DNA of 19,177 nt from DASYYE01 sp035946955 (GCA_035946955.1 DASYYE010000492.1:1-19177); one strand, 5' to 3'. Shown: positions 1 through 6,601, counted from the first letter of the stretch. Notes: generated by a model not told the origin, from the letters alone. Translations and numbers: made by a program.

Positions 1-473
1 AGCACGACCCACAGCAGCGGGGGGTCGTCGCGGCTGAGGATGACCTGCCGCTCCATACGCGCGGTGACGAGCTCGTCGATCTGGTCCTCACTGGTGTTCG
101 GGCGGGTGGCGAGCACTGCCCGGGCGTATTCGGGTGTCTGCAGCAATCCCGGCACCAGCACGTGTTCAAACCCGCGCAGCGACTTCGCCTTGGCTTCGTA
201 TTCCACGAACGGGCGGAACCATGCCGGGAAAGGAGCGGTGCGGAGATACGCTTGCATCCGTTCGAAGGTGCCCGTTGTCCCGAAGGCCTTATCACAACGC
301 CGGGCGAAGTCGAGGCCAGGTACCCGCCGACAGCTCTCGACCATGCCGATCATCGATGGGCTGTAGTTGATCTCGCCGGCAAGCGCCTCCCGCGACAGCC
401 CAGCCTTGGAGCGCGCAGCCTGCAACTCCCGGGCGAACATGACCAGCGCCGATTGGTCGTACTCACGGGCCAC
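1..473 (-). CDS. XRE-family HTH regulator with DUF5753 domain (3' end outside window)
   Basis: The minus-strand reading from GTG 473 gives MAREYDQSALVMFARELQ and continues open to the window edge, 157 complete codons. Residues about 8-67 form a lambda-Cro-type helix-turn-helix (AARSKAGLSREALAGEINYS, then SMIGMVESCRRVPGLDFARRCDKAF). The part from about residue 80 (FPAWFRPFVEYEAKAKSLRGFEHVLVPGLLQTPEYARAVL) is the hallmark start of DUF5753, the putative sensory domain of WhiJ-like Streptomyces regulators. An in-frame TGA lies at 479-477, so GTG 473 is the furthest possible start; a GGTGAGGGTGG-like purine stretch lies just upstream. It is divergent from an RsbW-like ATPase, the arrangement seen in whiJ/abaA-type clusters, where the regulator controls development or antibiotic production. 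No small DUF397 gene lies between them. Family assignment is firm; the regulated target is unknown. Confidence 0.9.
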   Translation of the reverse strand, partial: MAREYDQSALVMFARELQAARSKAGLSREALAGEINYSPSMIGMVESCRRVPGLDFARRCDKAFGTTGTFERMQAYLRTAPFPAWFRPFVEYEAKAKSLRGFEHVLVPGLLQTPEYARAVLATRPNTSEDQIDELVTARMERQVILSRDDPPLLWVV

Positions 474-539
474 CTGTCACACCACCCTCACCAACACACC
501 GAGATCCGCACACCATCCACACCATCGCCTGAGTCCCTC

Positions 540-580
540 CCGCAGCGTAACCCCGCGAGCCAGGCTATGTAGAACAAATC
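540..580 (+). promoter_or_regulatory. candidate promoter for a leaderless RsbW-like gene
   Basis: The 107-bp divergent gap has no Shine-Dalgarno sequence before ATG 581. A TATGTA hexamer at 566-571 sits 9 bases before the ATG, so transcription could begin at or near the start codon. A GTAAC element at 547-551 is a possible upstream box about 14 bases away. Position and sequence are seen; promoter function is inferred. Confidence 0.3.
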
Positions 581-1057
581 ATGCCAAGCGGGGAGGCATT
601 GCCGTTGCCAACAGGAGACAACCCTGTAACCCCGGCGGCGGCAGTCCTGGCGACCACAAAAGCTCACATAGGCGCCACAGCCGCCCGCACCTTTCCCGCC
701 ACTCTTGACCAGGTACGTCAGGCCCGCCGTTTCCTCGCCGATGTGCTGGCCGGTTGCGCGGTGGCAGATGACGCTGTCCTCTGCCTTTCCGAGCTTGCCA
801 CCAATGCGGTCCGCCACAGCGGTTCAGCACGTCCCGGTGGCCAGTTCACCGTCCATGTCACCGTGAACGCCGACTGGCTGCTCGTGGAGATCGAGGACGG
901 GGGTGGCACCTGGCAGGAGGCAACCTCGGGTCAGGAATGCCCGAACGGGCGCGGCCTACGCATAGTCGAAGCACTCACCGACGTCTGGGGCAAGACCGGT
1001 GACGGTGTCTCTTCGCGCATGGTCTGGTTCCAGATGCCCACCTCGCGGGCGGAATGA
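581..1057 (+). CDS. RsbW-like ATP-binding protein (HATPase_c, anti-sigma kinase-like)
   Basis: This is a 158-aa GHKL ATPase of the serine-kinase anti-sigma type. The N-box is ELATNAVRHS (about residues 70-79), the G1 box is EDGGGTW (about 106-112) and the G2 box is GRGLRIVEAL (about 123-132). The N-terminal half carries the TLDQVRQARRFLADVL helix typical of Streptomyces RsbW-like paralogues. Such proteins bind ATP and often sequester a sigma factor or phosphorylate an anti-anti-sigma partner. Many Streptomyces copies sit beside XRE/DUF5753 regulators, as here, without a known partner. No membrane segment is seen, so it should be cytosolic. ATG 581 is chosen because in-frame alternatives would cut into the domain; with no ribosome binding site the mRNA may be leaderless. 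The partner sigma factor cannot be told from sequence. Confidence 0.88.
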   Translation: MPSGEALPLPTGDNPVTPAAAVLATTKAHIGATAARTFPATLDQVRQARRFLADVLAGCAVADDAVLCLSELATNAVRHSGSARPGGQFTVHVTVNADWLLVEIEDGGGTWQEATSGQECPNGRGLRIVEALTDVWGKTGDGVSSRMVWFQMPTSRAE

Positions 1058-1075
1058 CCACGGAACGAGACACCC

Positions 1076-1107
1076 GGGGCAGGGCCTGGCGGGGGTTCTG
1101 CCGCCCC
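1076..1107. terminator. weak hairpin between convergent genes
   Basis: Between the stop codons of the convergent ATPase and DUF3145 genes there are nested G/C arms: GGCAG at 1078-1082 with CTGCC at 1098-1102, or GGCGG at 1088-1092 with CCGCC at 1101-1105. There is no T-tract. It could stop transcription from either side, but the stem is short and such arms are common at this GC content. Confidence 0.28.
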
Positions 1108-1110
1108 TGG

Positions 1111-1698
1111 TCAGCCGGTTGCGTGGAGCCAGCGGACCGGGGCGCCTTCCGCAGCGCAGCGGAACGGCTCCAGTTCCTCGTCCCAGGGTTCGCCGAGCAG
1201 CCGCGCCAGCTCGTCCGCCAGCGTGGCCTGGGCACTTGCGGGCGCGGCGCGGTCGGCGAGTGCGGAACATTCGGCCGACACGACGCGCCCGGCCAGGGTG
1301 GGACGGCGCACCACGCCCGTGGCGGCAGCCGCGGCCACGGTCATGGCGGCGCGCAGCCGGTTCTCGGGGATGGCGACATCGCCATTGGCCAGCACGGTCG
1401 CTGAGAAGGTGCCGAGCGTCGGGGTGTAGCTGTAGCGGACGGCATCGCAGCCGGGGCTGGCCTCCTCACTCGCCTCGAACCGCAGCCTGTTCCAGCCCGC
1501 GAGTGCCGACGTGATCTGGCCGGCCGTGCCAGGGTGGGCCTCCCAGTCCAGCCCGGCCCGCAGCATGCCCGGGGCAGCAGGCTGACTCACCCACGACAGA
1601 CCGACGGGGACGCCGACAACCCCAGCTACCGCCCACTCAATGTGTGGGCACAGCGCCGGGGGCGCGGAGTGAACCTGCAACACACCACGAACAGACAA
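1111..1698 (-). CDS. DUF3145 family protein
   Basis: This 195-aa protein has the very characteristic DUF3145 N-terminus SVRGVLQVHSAPPALCPHIE, followed by WAVAGVVGVPVGLSW, QPAAPGMLRA and a C-terminal LARLLGEPWDEELEPFRCAA segment. The family is nearly universal in Actinomycetota and uncharacterised; I know no reaction for it. No signal peptide or convincing membrane helix is present, so it is probably cytosolic. The start codon is TTG (1698-1696), supported by a strong AGGGAGG Shine-Dalgarno five bases upstream and by the match of the resulting N-terminus to the family. Gene length matches the family. The alanine-rich middle part (AAMTVAAAAATGV) is ordinary for these proteins. Confidence 0.93.
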   Translation of the reverse strand: MSVRGVLQVHSAPPALCPHIEWAVAGVVGVPVGLSWVSQPAAPGMLRAGLDWEAHPGTAGQITSALAGWNRLRFEASEEASPGCDAVRYSYTPTLGTFSATVLANGDVAIPENRLRAAMTVAAAAATGVVRRPTLAGRVVSAECSALADRAAPASAQATLADELARLLGEPWDEELEPFRCAAEGAPVRWLHATG

Positions 1699-1718
1699 CG
1701 AGGCCTCCCTGCGAGCGG

Positions 1719-1895
1719 ATGAGGTTCGCCTTCCCCAACGACCTCTACTCCGCGCGCCGGTGCCCCCGGCGTCTGCTGCAGGAGCACTACATGCAGTACC
1801 CAGTGACGTGGCAGTTCGAACTCCTGGTTGTTATTCTGCCCCAGCACACCGGGTGGACGCCAGTGCCCGGCACGTGTCACGGCTGGCAGAAGTAG
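1719..1895 (+). CDS. possible 58-aa ORF or gene remnant
   Basis: ATG 1719 opens a 58-codon frame (MRFAFPNDLYSARRCPRRLL...) ending at TAG 1893-1895, 33 bases before the next operon. The first 36 or so codons end almost entirely in G or C, as real genes here do. After that the wobble bias fades (GTT GTT ATT). No Shine-Dalgarno is evident and I recognise no family. It may be a short gene, the 5' remnant of a lost gene, or chance. Confidence 0.2.
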   Translation: MRFAFPNDLYSARRCPRRLLQEHYMQYPVTWQFELLVVILPQHTGWTPVPGTCHGWQK

Positions 1896-1926
1896 TGGAC
1901 GCCGCCAGCCGCGTGATGTAGTGGAC
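1892..1926 (+). repeat. 9-bp direct repeat upstream of the winged-helix gene
   Basis: GTAGTGGAC occurs at 1892-1900 and again at 1918-1926, 26 bases apart, immediately before GTG 1929. The offset is about two and a half helical turns. It could be an operator for the adjacent winged-helix protein; that role is a guess. Confidence 0.3.
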
Positions 1927-1928
1927 CA

Positions 1929-2693
1929 GTGGAACAAAGCGGGCAGACGGCCAGTTCCGTCACCGGGCTTTTGTTCGTCGCTGACATGTACTCGCTCCAG
2001 CTCGACCACCTCGCGGCGGTGCTCGGGGTCTCAGAGCCCCGGGCACGCGCCGTGGTGACGGGCTGGCGCAAGCGCCGCTTCGCGGAGTCCGCACGGATCG
2101 GTCCCGGCCCCGCATGGGTGTGGCTGACCCGCTCCGGGCTCAACGCCTGCGGGCTGCCCTACACCGCCACCGCACCCGCGCTGTCACGCCTGGCGCACCT
2201 ACGGGCGGTCACCACCGTCCGCCTGGCACTGGAGGCGGTGCCCGGGTACGGGGCCGCGGGTGCTTTCTGGCGCAGCGAGCGGCGGCTGCGCGCAAGGGCC
2301 GGCGGCCGGGTCGGTTTACGGGAACACGTCCCGGACGGCGAGGTGCACTGGCCGGACGGCTGCGGCCTGGCGTGGGCCGGGGAGTGCTGGGCGGTGGAAG
2401 CGGAACTGACCCGCAAGACGGTCACCCGGACAGTCGCGATCATGCAGGAGGCGCTCACCAGGACCGGGGACTACGGCTGTCCGGCCGCGCAGGCACACGT
2501 CCCGGGCGCACCGCCGCGCCACGCCCGCGTGCTCTACCTGTGCTCTCCGGCCGCCCGCCCGGTGGTGGCGCGGGCCCGGGACTCACTCGGCCCCCTGGGT
2601 GAGCGGGTGGAGGTCCGCGACCTGCCGCCGGGCGCCGCCATGGCCGAGCCAACGGCCCGCTCGCGCCCCAGCGGGCCACGGGTGACGGCATGA
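1929..2693 (+). CDS. replication-relaxation-like winged-helix protein
   Basis: The 254-aa product has an N-terminal winged-helix-like region (residues about 11-75: TGLLFVADMYSLQLDHLAAV, GVSEPRARAVVTGWRKRRFA, then PAWVWLTRSGLNACGLPY) and a second domain with HLRAVTTVRLALE, RSERRLR, VPDGEVHWPDG (134-144) and WAVEAELTRKT (154-164). This order matches Replic_Relax (PF13814)-type actinobacterial proteins, found on plasmids and integrative elements and next to conjugation-type ATPases. The biochemical role of that family is not established. PD at 142-143 followed by E157, E159 and K163 resembles a PD-(D/E)XK nuclease layout, which is inference. GTG 1929 keeps the first helix of the HTH; ATG 1986 would delete it. 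No clear ribosome binding site precedes it. The stop overlaps the next start by 4 bp (ATGA). Confidence 0.62.
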   Translation: MEQSGQTASSVTGLLFVADMYSLQLDHLAAVLGVSEPRARAVVTGWRKRRFAESARIGPGPAWVWLTRSGLNACGLPYTATAPALSRLAHLRAVTTVRLALEAVPGYGAAGAFWRSERRLRARAGGRVGLREHVPDGEVHWPDGCGLAWAGECWAVEAELTRKTVTRTVAIMQEALTRTGDYGCPAAQAHVPGAPPRHARVLYLCSPAARPVVARARDSLGPLGERVEVRDLPPGAAMAEPTARSRPSGPRVTA

Positions 2694-4579
2694 TCCGGCG
2701 CTACCTCACCCTGCTGGCGGTCGCGGGCGTCATCCGCGTCAGCTGGCGGCTGGCCAAGGTGCTCGCGGCCGCCGCGGTGGTCATCGCCGCGGCACCGGTC
2801 TCGCTGGTGGCTGCCACCGCAGTGGCGCTCGCGTGGCTGCGTGGCTGGCCGCCCGCCAGGCTGTACCGGGCGGCGCTGTGGTGCGTACCGATGCTCACGG
2901 TCTGGCTGGCGGCCACCGCCGTGCAGGCACGGTCGTGGCGGCCGGTGGCTGGGGCGCCGTACTTCGCCTGGCTCGCGGCCTGGCACGAGACCGTGTCGGG
3001 TTCGCTGGCCCTGGCCGCGGTGACGGTGGCCCCCGCCGCGGTCCCGCTGGGCCTGGTGGTGGGTGGCCTGGCCTGGTCGCGGCGCGTCTACGCGATGCAG
3101 ACCGGCGCGGGTGGGCTCACCCCGTCGGCACCGGCCGCCTTCGACCGCAGGCAGTGGCGTCACCAGGTCCGCGCCGCCCGTGCCAGGGTCGCGGCACCGG
3201 GTTCGGTCCCGCTGCTGACGCGGGGCGGCGACATCGTCGCGGGTGCCATCATCCGCGCCACGGGCCATCCGGCCCTGGGACTTGCCCTGGTCCCCTACCA
3301 GCGCCTCCGCTCACACCAGGTGGTCATCGGCACCACCGGCACAGGCAAGACCACGCTGCTGCTGCGGCTGTGGGCGGGGTTCTGCGCGCGCGGCCACCAG
3401 CTCTACGCGGCGGGTCAGGGACCGCGCCCACTGCTGGTGGTACTCGACTGCAAAGGGGGCGCGGACTCGCGGCGCATCGCTGACCGGGTACGGCGGGTAC
3501 TGCGGGACGCGGGCACGCGCGGCTGCGCGGTATGGCCGGACGAGGCGAAGCTGTCGCTGTGGGACCTGCCGCCGGACCAGCTCACCAGCACCCTGGTGGA
3601 CATGATCGAGCACGGCAGCGGGGCGGCCGCGTACTACACCGACGTGATGGAGTCAGTGGTGGCCCTGGCGGTGGGTGCACCCGCCGGGCCTCCGGCGAGC
3701 ACCGCTGACTTCCTGTCACGTCTGGACGCGGCGTGGCTGACCATGGCATACGCAGCGGGCGGCACGGCCGGGGACGTGGCCCTGCTGCGCTCGGCGGCCC
3801 GGCACATCACGGACATCGCAATGCGCTTCCGGACGCTGTTCCGGCGGCTGGGCGACGGCCTCGATGGTCCAGGGTCATACTCCGACGCTGATGCCTGGTA
3901 CTGCATCCTGGAGGGGACCGCGGATGTGGCCGCGGCAGAGGCGCAGGCCCGGGCACTGGTGGACCTGCTCGCCCACTACGCCGCGCACGGGCAGGGCAGC
4001 GGCAGGCAGATCCTGCTGGCGGTCGATGAGTTCAGTGCCGTATCGCGCCGGCTGCCCATCTGGCAGCTCTATGAGCGGGCCCGCTCGCTCGGGCTGGCGG
4101 TGCAGGTGTCGGCGCAGTCGTGGCAAGGGCTGGCCGCCGAGGACGACGAACGGTACCGCATCGCGGCAACCGCCGACGGGGGGATCTGGCTGCTGCGGAC
4201 CCCGCACCCCGAACCGGTGACCGCCCTGGCGGGTGTCCTGCCTGCCGTGGACACCAGCCGTCACCTGCTCGGGACGCCACGCTGGGCCCGCCAGGGGTCA
4301 TCGCGGATACGCGAGACACCAGTGGCCGACCCGGACCTCATCCGCCGCCTGGGGGTGGGCCAGGCCGCCTACATCTACCAGGGCGGCGTCACCTACGTTC
4401 AGGTCAAACGGCTGGTGGCAGCCCCGGCTGCGCTGGCACACCACCAGCCTCCCAGTGCCAGCCCCGCCTCGCCGCCCGCTGCCGCCCTGGCGTCAGCGGC
4501 CGGCGGTCAGGGGGCAGGTGCCCGGCCAGTGCCGGATGCCAGTGAGCTACTCGATGAGGCGTTCGGGAAGGAGCAGTGA
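2690..4579 (+). CDS. VirD4/TraG/FtsK-like membrane ATPase (DNA-transfer coupling protein type)
   Basis: A 629-aa membrane-anchored P-loop ATPase. Hydrophobic helices occupy about residues 22-50, 58-78 and 100-127. A soluble motor follows, with Walker A GTTGTGKTTLLL (about 213-224), LLVVLDCKGG (about 247-256), Walker B ILLAVDEFSAV (about 441-451) and VQVSAQSW (about 470), the sensor-like segment of VirD4/TraD proteins. Coupling proteins of this type pump or recruit DNA at the membrane during conjugation. A relaxase and the other type IV secretion parts are absent from this window, so conjugation itself is not supported. The start ATG overlaps the upstream stop by 4 bp. The C-terminal 50 residues are Ala/Pro-rich and end in a short acidic tail (ASELLDEAFGKEQ) that could bind a partner, as coupling-protein tails do. 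Fold assignment is firm; biological role is open. Confidence 0.85.
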   Translation: MIRRYLTLLAVAGVIRVSWRLAKVLAAAAVVIAAAPVSLVAATAVALAWLRGWPPARLYRAALWCVPMLTVWLAATAVQARSWRPVAGAPYFAWLAAWHETVSGSLALAAVTVAPAAVPLGLVVGGLAWSRRVYAMQTGAGGLTPSAPAAFDRRQWRHQVRAARARVAAPGSVPLLTRGGDIVAGAIIRATGHPALGLALVPYQRLRSHQVVIGTTGTGKTTLLLRLWAGFCARGHQLYAAGQGPRPLLVVLDCKGGADSRRIADRVRRVLRDAGTRGCAVWPDEAKLSLWDLPPDQLTSTLVDMIEHGSGAAAYYTDVMESVVALAVGAPAGPPASTADFLSRLDAAWLTMAYAAGGTAGDVALLRSAARHITDIAMRFRTLFRRLGDGLDGPGSYSDADAWYCILEGTADVAAAEAQARALVDLLAHYAAHGQGSGRQILLAVDEFSAVSRRLPIWQLYERARSLGLAVQVSAQSWQGLAAEDDERYRIAATADGGIWLLRTPHPEPVTALAGVLPAVDTSRHLLGTPRWARQGSSRIRETPVADPDLIRRLGVGQAAYIYQGGVTYVQVKRLVAAPAALAHHQPPSASPASPPAAALASAAGGQGAGARPVPDASELLDEAFGKEQ

Positions 4580-5142
4580 TGAGCACGGCCCGTCCTGGCG
4601 ACCCGTTCGCGGTGCTGGGCCTGCCCGCCGAGCCTGGCCTGGGTGACGACGACGTCCGGGCTGCCTGGCGGCGGATCGCCGCCGCGACCCACCCGGACCG
4701 GGCGGACGGCGGGAACCCCGCCGTGTTCGCCGAAGCCGCCGCCGCCTACACCGTGCTGCGCACGGGGTTCGGCCGCAGCGAGGCCCTCGCCGACCTCGCC
4801 GCTCCGCGCCGAGGGCTCAGGCCCGGCCGGCGGCGTCCACGCCCAAGGCCCGCACCGGCCCCGGGGAGCGGGAGGCTGTGGCCCGCCCTGCGGCTGTTGC
4901 CCGCCATTGCGCCGTGGTGGGCGCGGCTCCAGAGACAGCCGGGATGGCTGGCCGCCCGGCGTCTCCTTGCGCAGGTACGGCGGGGCCGGCCAACCCGGCT
5001 GGCAGCACGCGTCGCGGCGACCGCCGTGGTGAGCGCGGCAGCAGTCTGGGTCGCCGGTGCCCGGCCAGCCACGCCCGCCGTGATAGCTGGCGCGCTGACC
5101 TGGCTCGTCCTGACCGCTCACCACGACATCGCACGCCACTGA
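4579..5142 (+). CDS. J-domain membrane protein
   Basis: This 187-aa protein begins with a J-domain: FAVLGLPAEP, DDVRAAWRRIAAATHPDRAD and AVFAEAAAAYTVLRTGF. The HPD tripeptide required for stimulating Hsp70 is present near residues 38-40. A basic, proline-rich linker (RRGLRPGRRRPRPRPAPAP) leads to hydrophobic C-terminal segments (RVAATAVVSAAAVWVAG and ATPAVIAGALTWLVLTA), so it is probably a membrane-anchored co-chaperone. There is no G/F region or zinc finger, so it is a class C J-protein. ATG 4579 overlaps the upstream TGA as TGATG and has a strong GGGAAGGAG site; GTG 4576 is one codon upstream. Translational coupling suggests it serves the ATPase, perhaps recruiting DnaK to assemble or remodel it. 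That role is inferred. Confidence 0.82.
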   Translation: MSTARPGDPFAVLGLPAEPGLGDDDVRAAWRRIAAATHPDRADGGNPAVFAEAAAAYTVLRTGFGRSEALADLAAPRRGLRPGRRRPRPRPAPAPGSGRLWPALRLLPAIAPWWARLQRQPGWLAARRLLAQVRRGRPTRLAARVAATAVVSAAAVWVAGARPATPAVIAGALTWLVLTAHHDIARH

Positions 5143-5160
5143 CCCCTTGGAATAGGTCGC

Positions 5161-5826
5161 CTAGTGTGCCAGGCCAACCTTCGCCTCGGCCGTTAGCCAG
5201 TTGTGGGCGATCGCGTGCTGGGCCTGTCTCAATCGTCGCTGCGCCTGTGCGCCGGTTGCCGAACACACCCAGTCGTGCAGCGCGTTCTCAATTGAGTCCT
5301 TGGGGTTGGGGATTGACCCGGCTTCGACCCACAGGTTGCTGGCGTCGTTAGCACCACCCAGCTCGAGGCTGATGAGATGGTCGAGTTCGCCGGACACGTC
5401 GTGCTGGCCGTACGCGGGTTCGGCAACGTTCCACTTGAATGCCTCAGTCTGGGCTTCCGGCGCACGGTAGGTGTCGGTGCTGTAGCTGGGCGAGCAGAGC
5501 GTGGCTGCGGTGACGCCAGGGTCGTACGCGCCAGGCGTGCAGTGCCTGTCCGGTAGCTGCCCCTGATGGCGCGTATGGCACGGTCCGTGCAGGGTGCCAG
5601 TGACCTTCCCGGGGTCATGCACTTGAATGAGCCCTGACCGCGACGTGCTGGCGCTGTCCTGAGTTGTGGGCGATGGCGACAGGCCGCCAATGGAAGGCAG
5701 CTTGCCAAGGTTGCTGCACGCGGTTGTCATGGTCACGACTACGAATGCCAGGAATGCGGGCACGCCCAGTGCGACCGCCAGTCTGCGCCTGGCCCCGCGG
5801 CAGTGGCGCGAGTTGGTGGCCCGCAT
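5161..5826 (-). CDS. exported HNH-nuclease-like protein
   Basis: A 221-aa protein with a basic N-terminus (RHCRGARRR), a hydrophobic helix (about 16-36) ending in TTAC at Cys37, and then a Ser/Thr-rich linker. TTAC is a poor lipobox, so it may be a lipoprotein or an anchored protein. The C-terminal part has GELDHLISLELGGANDASNLW (about 146-166), then KDSIENALHDWVC (176-188) and AQHAIAHNW. This resembles a secreted HNH-like family with the pattern DHLIPLELGG...NLW...K..LE..LH..VC....L..AQ..IA.DW. Asp149/His150, Asn164 and His184 fit a beta-beta-alpha-metal site. Six further cysteines lie after Cys37, so disulphides are possible. Nuclease activity is inferred, not shown. It converges with the J-domain gene, 18 bp apart, and is preceded by a short ORF that overlaps its ATG. 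Confidence 0.68.
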   Translation of the reverse strand: MRATNSRHCRGARRRLAVALGVPAFLAFVVVTMTTACSNLGKLPSIGGLSPSPTTQDSASTSRSGLIQVHDPGKVTGTLHGPCHTRHQGQLPDRHCTPGAYDPGVTAATLCSPSYSTDTYRAPEAQTEAFKWNVAEPAYGQHDVSGELDHLISLELGGANDASNLWVEAGSIPNPKDSIENALHDWVCSATGAQAQRRLRQAQHAIAHNWLTAEAKVGLAH

Positions 5827-5876
5827 CAGGGGTGGCCAGCGGTGGAACCCAGCGGCTTGGTCTCGTACTCGCTCAT
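5826..5876 (-). CDS. 16-codon leader ORF upstream of the HNH-like gene
   Basis: ATG 5876 opens MSEYETKPLGSTAGHP and stops at TGA 5828-5826, overlapping the HNH-like start ATG 5826 as TGATG. A GAGAGG ribosome binding site lies about five bases before ATG 5876, whereas ATG 5826 has none of its own. Ribosomes terminating here could reinitiate on the HNH-like gene. Its frame differs from the main gene, so it is not a simple N-terminal extension. Confidence 0.45.
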   Translation of the reverse strand: MSEYETKPLGSTAGHP

Positions 5877-5969
5877 GCTTGCCTCTCTGATTCGCTGGGA
5901 GAACAGGCGTCAGCTACCCGAAACGTAACGGGACAACCCTCCACCGGCCTGACCAGTGAGAACCCGAGC

Positions 5970-6524
5970 TCACCCCGGGATCATCGTGTGGTGCGCGCTC
6001 AGCGCCCGGCCCATGACCGGCCAGAACCCTGCTGTCTTCGCCCACCACCGCGCCCGGCCGAGGCCGGTGACGGTACGGCACCCGGTTGTGGCGACGCTGA
6101 CCGCGGGGAACGGGTGCCCAGCCCGGGCGAACACCAGCCGGAACGACCCGCCGAAGTCAGCGGGGCAGTGCAGGACCCCGGCTGGCACAACCGGCAGGGC
6201 GCACAGGGCCCGTGCCAGGGAACGCACGGCTGCGGCGTCGCGGATGGTGAACCCCGTGGGCAGGGGTTCGCGGACGGGACGCAGCCCCAGCGTCCGGGTG
6301 ACCGTGACGGTGTCAAGCGAGGCGGTCTGCGAACACAGCGAACCTGCCGTGGCCGCGTGCACCCCAGTGGTGCGGTGCGCGGCAGTCCCGGCTGCGGCAT
6401 GGCCGCCCGCGCCGTGGCTGGCCGCCCCCGCAGCCGCGCTGCCACAGGCGCTCAGCCCGGTGACCAGGCCTACCGCTGCCAGACCCGCCGCTGCCAAACC
6501 CATGCCTCTTGCTGTTATCAGCAC
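5970..6524 (-). CDS. predicted lipoprotein, function unknown
   Basis: GTG 6524 gives VLITARGMGLAAAGLAAVGL followed by VTGLSAC, a signal peptide with a good lipobox (L-S-A-C, Cys27). ATG 6503 would remove the only positive residue of the n-region, so GTG is preferred, though an SD is not clear for either. After an Ala/Gly/His-rich linker the mature domain has SLCSQTASLDTVTVTR, FTIRDAAAVRSLARALCALP, VLHCPADFGGSFRLVFARAG and TTGCRTVTGLGRARWW. This pattern is shared by many uncharacterised actinobacterial lipoproteins; I know no activity. Four conserved-looking cysteines could form two disulphides. The mature protein should sit on the outer face of the membrane. A 42-bp palindrome lies 36 bases upstream of the start. 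Confidence 0.72.
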   Translation of the reverse strand: MLITARGMGLAAAGLAAVGLVTGLSACGSAAAGAASHGAGGHAAAGTAAHRTTGVHAATAGSLCSQTASLDTVTVTRTLGLRPVREPLPTGFTIRDAAAVRSLARALCALPVVPAGVLHCPADFGGSFRLVFARAGHPFPAVSVATTGCRTVTGLGRARWWAKTAGFWPVMGRALSAHHTMIPG

Positions 6525-6559
6525 CCTTGCTGCCCACCGCGGTGAATGTGCGCAGGATG

Positions 6560-6601
6560 GATGTGCGCTGGCGGACAAACTTTTGTCCGCCAGCGCACAT
6601 C
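6560..6601. repeat. perfect 20-bp inverted repeat with 2-bp loop
   Basis: Arms 6560-6579 (GATGTGCGCTGGCGGACAAA) and 6582-6601 are perfect reverse complements, separated by CT. It lies just upstream of the lipoprotein start at 6524 and could be a regulator-binding palindrome, a dispersed extragenic palindrome or a transcription-stopping hairpin. No run of T follows the right arm. Confidence 0.85.

Noticed and set aside
1805..1850. GTTCGAACTC resembling a tRNA T-arm, possible attachment site
   Set aside because: The flanking five bases do not form a T-stem (GGCAG versus TCCTG), and no acceptor, D or anticodon arm could be built upstream.
2534..3268. Antisense 244-codon frame over the winged-helix/ATPase junction
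   Set aside because: Arg/Gly-rich low-complexity translation opposite real genes.
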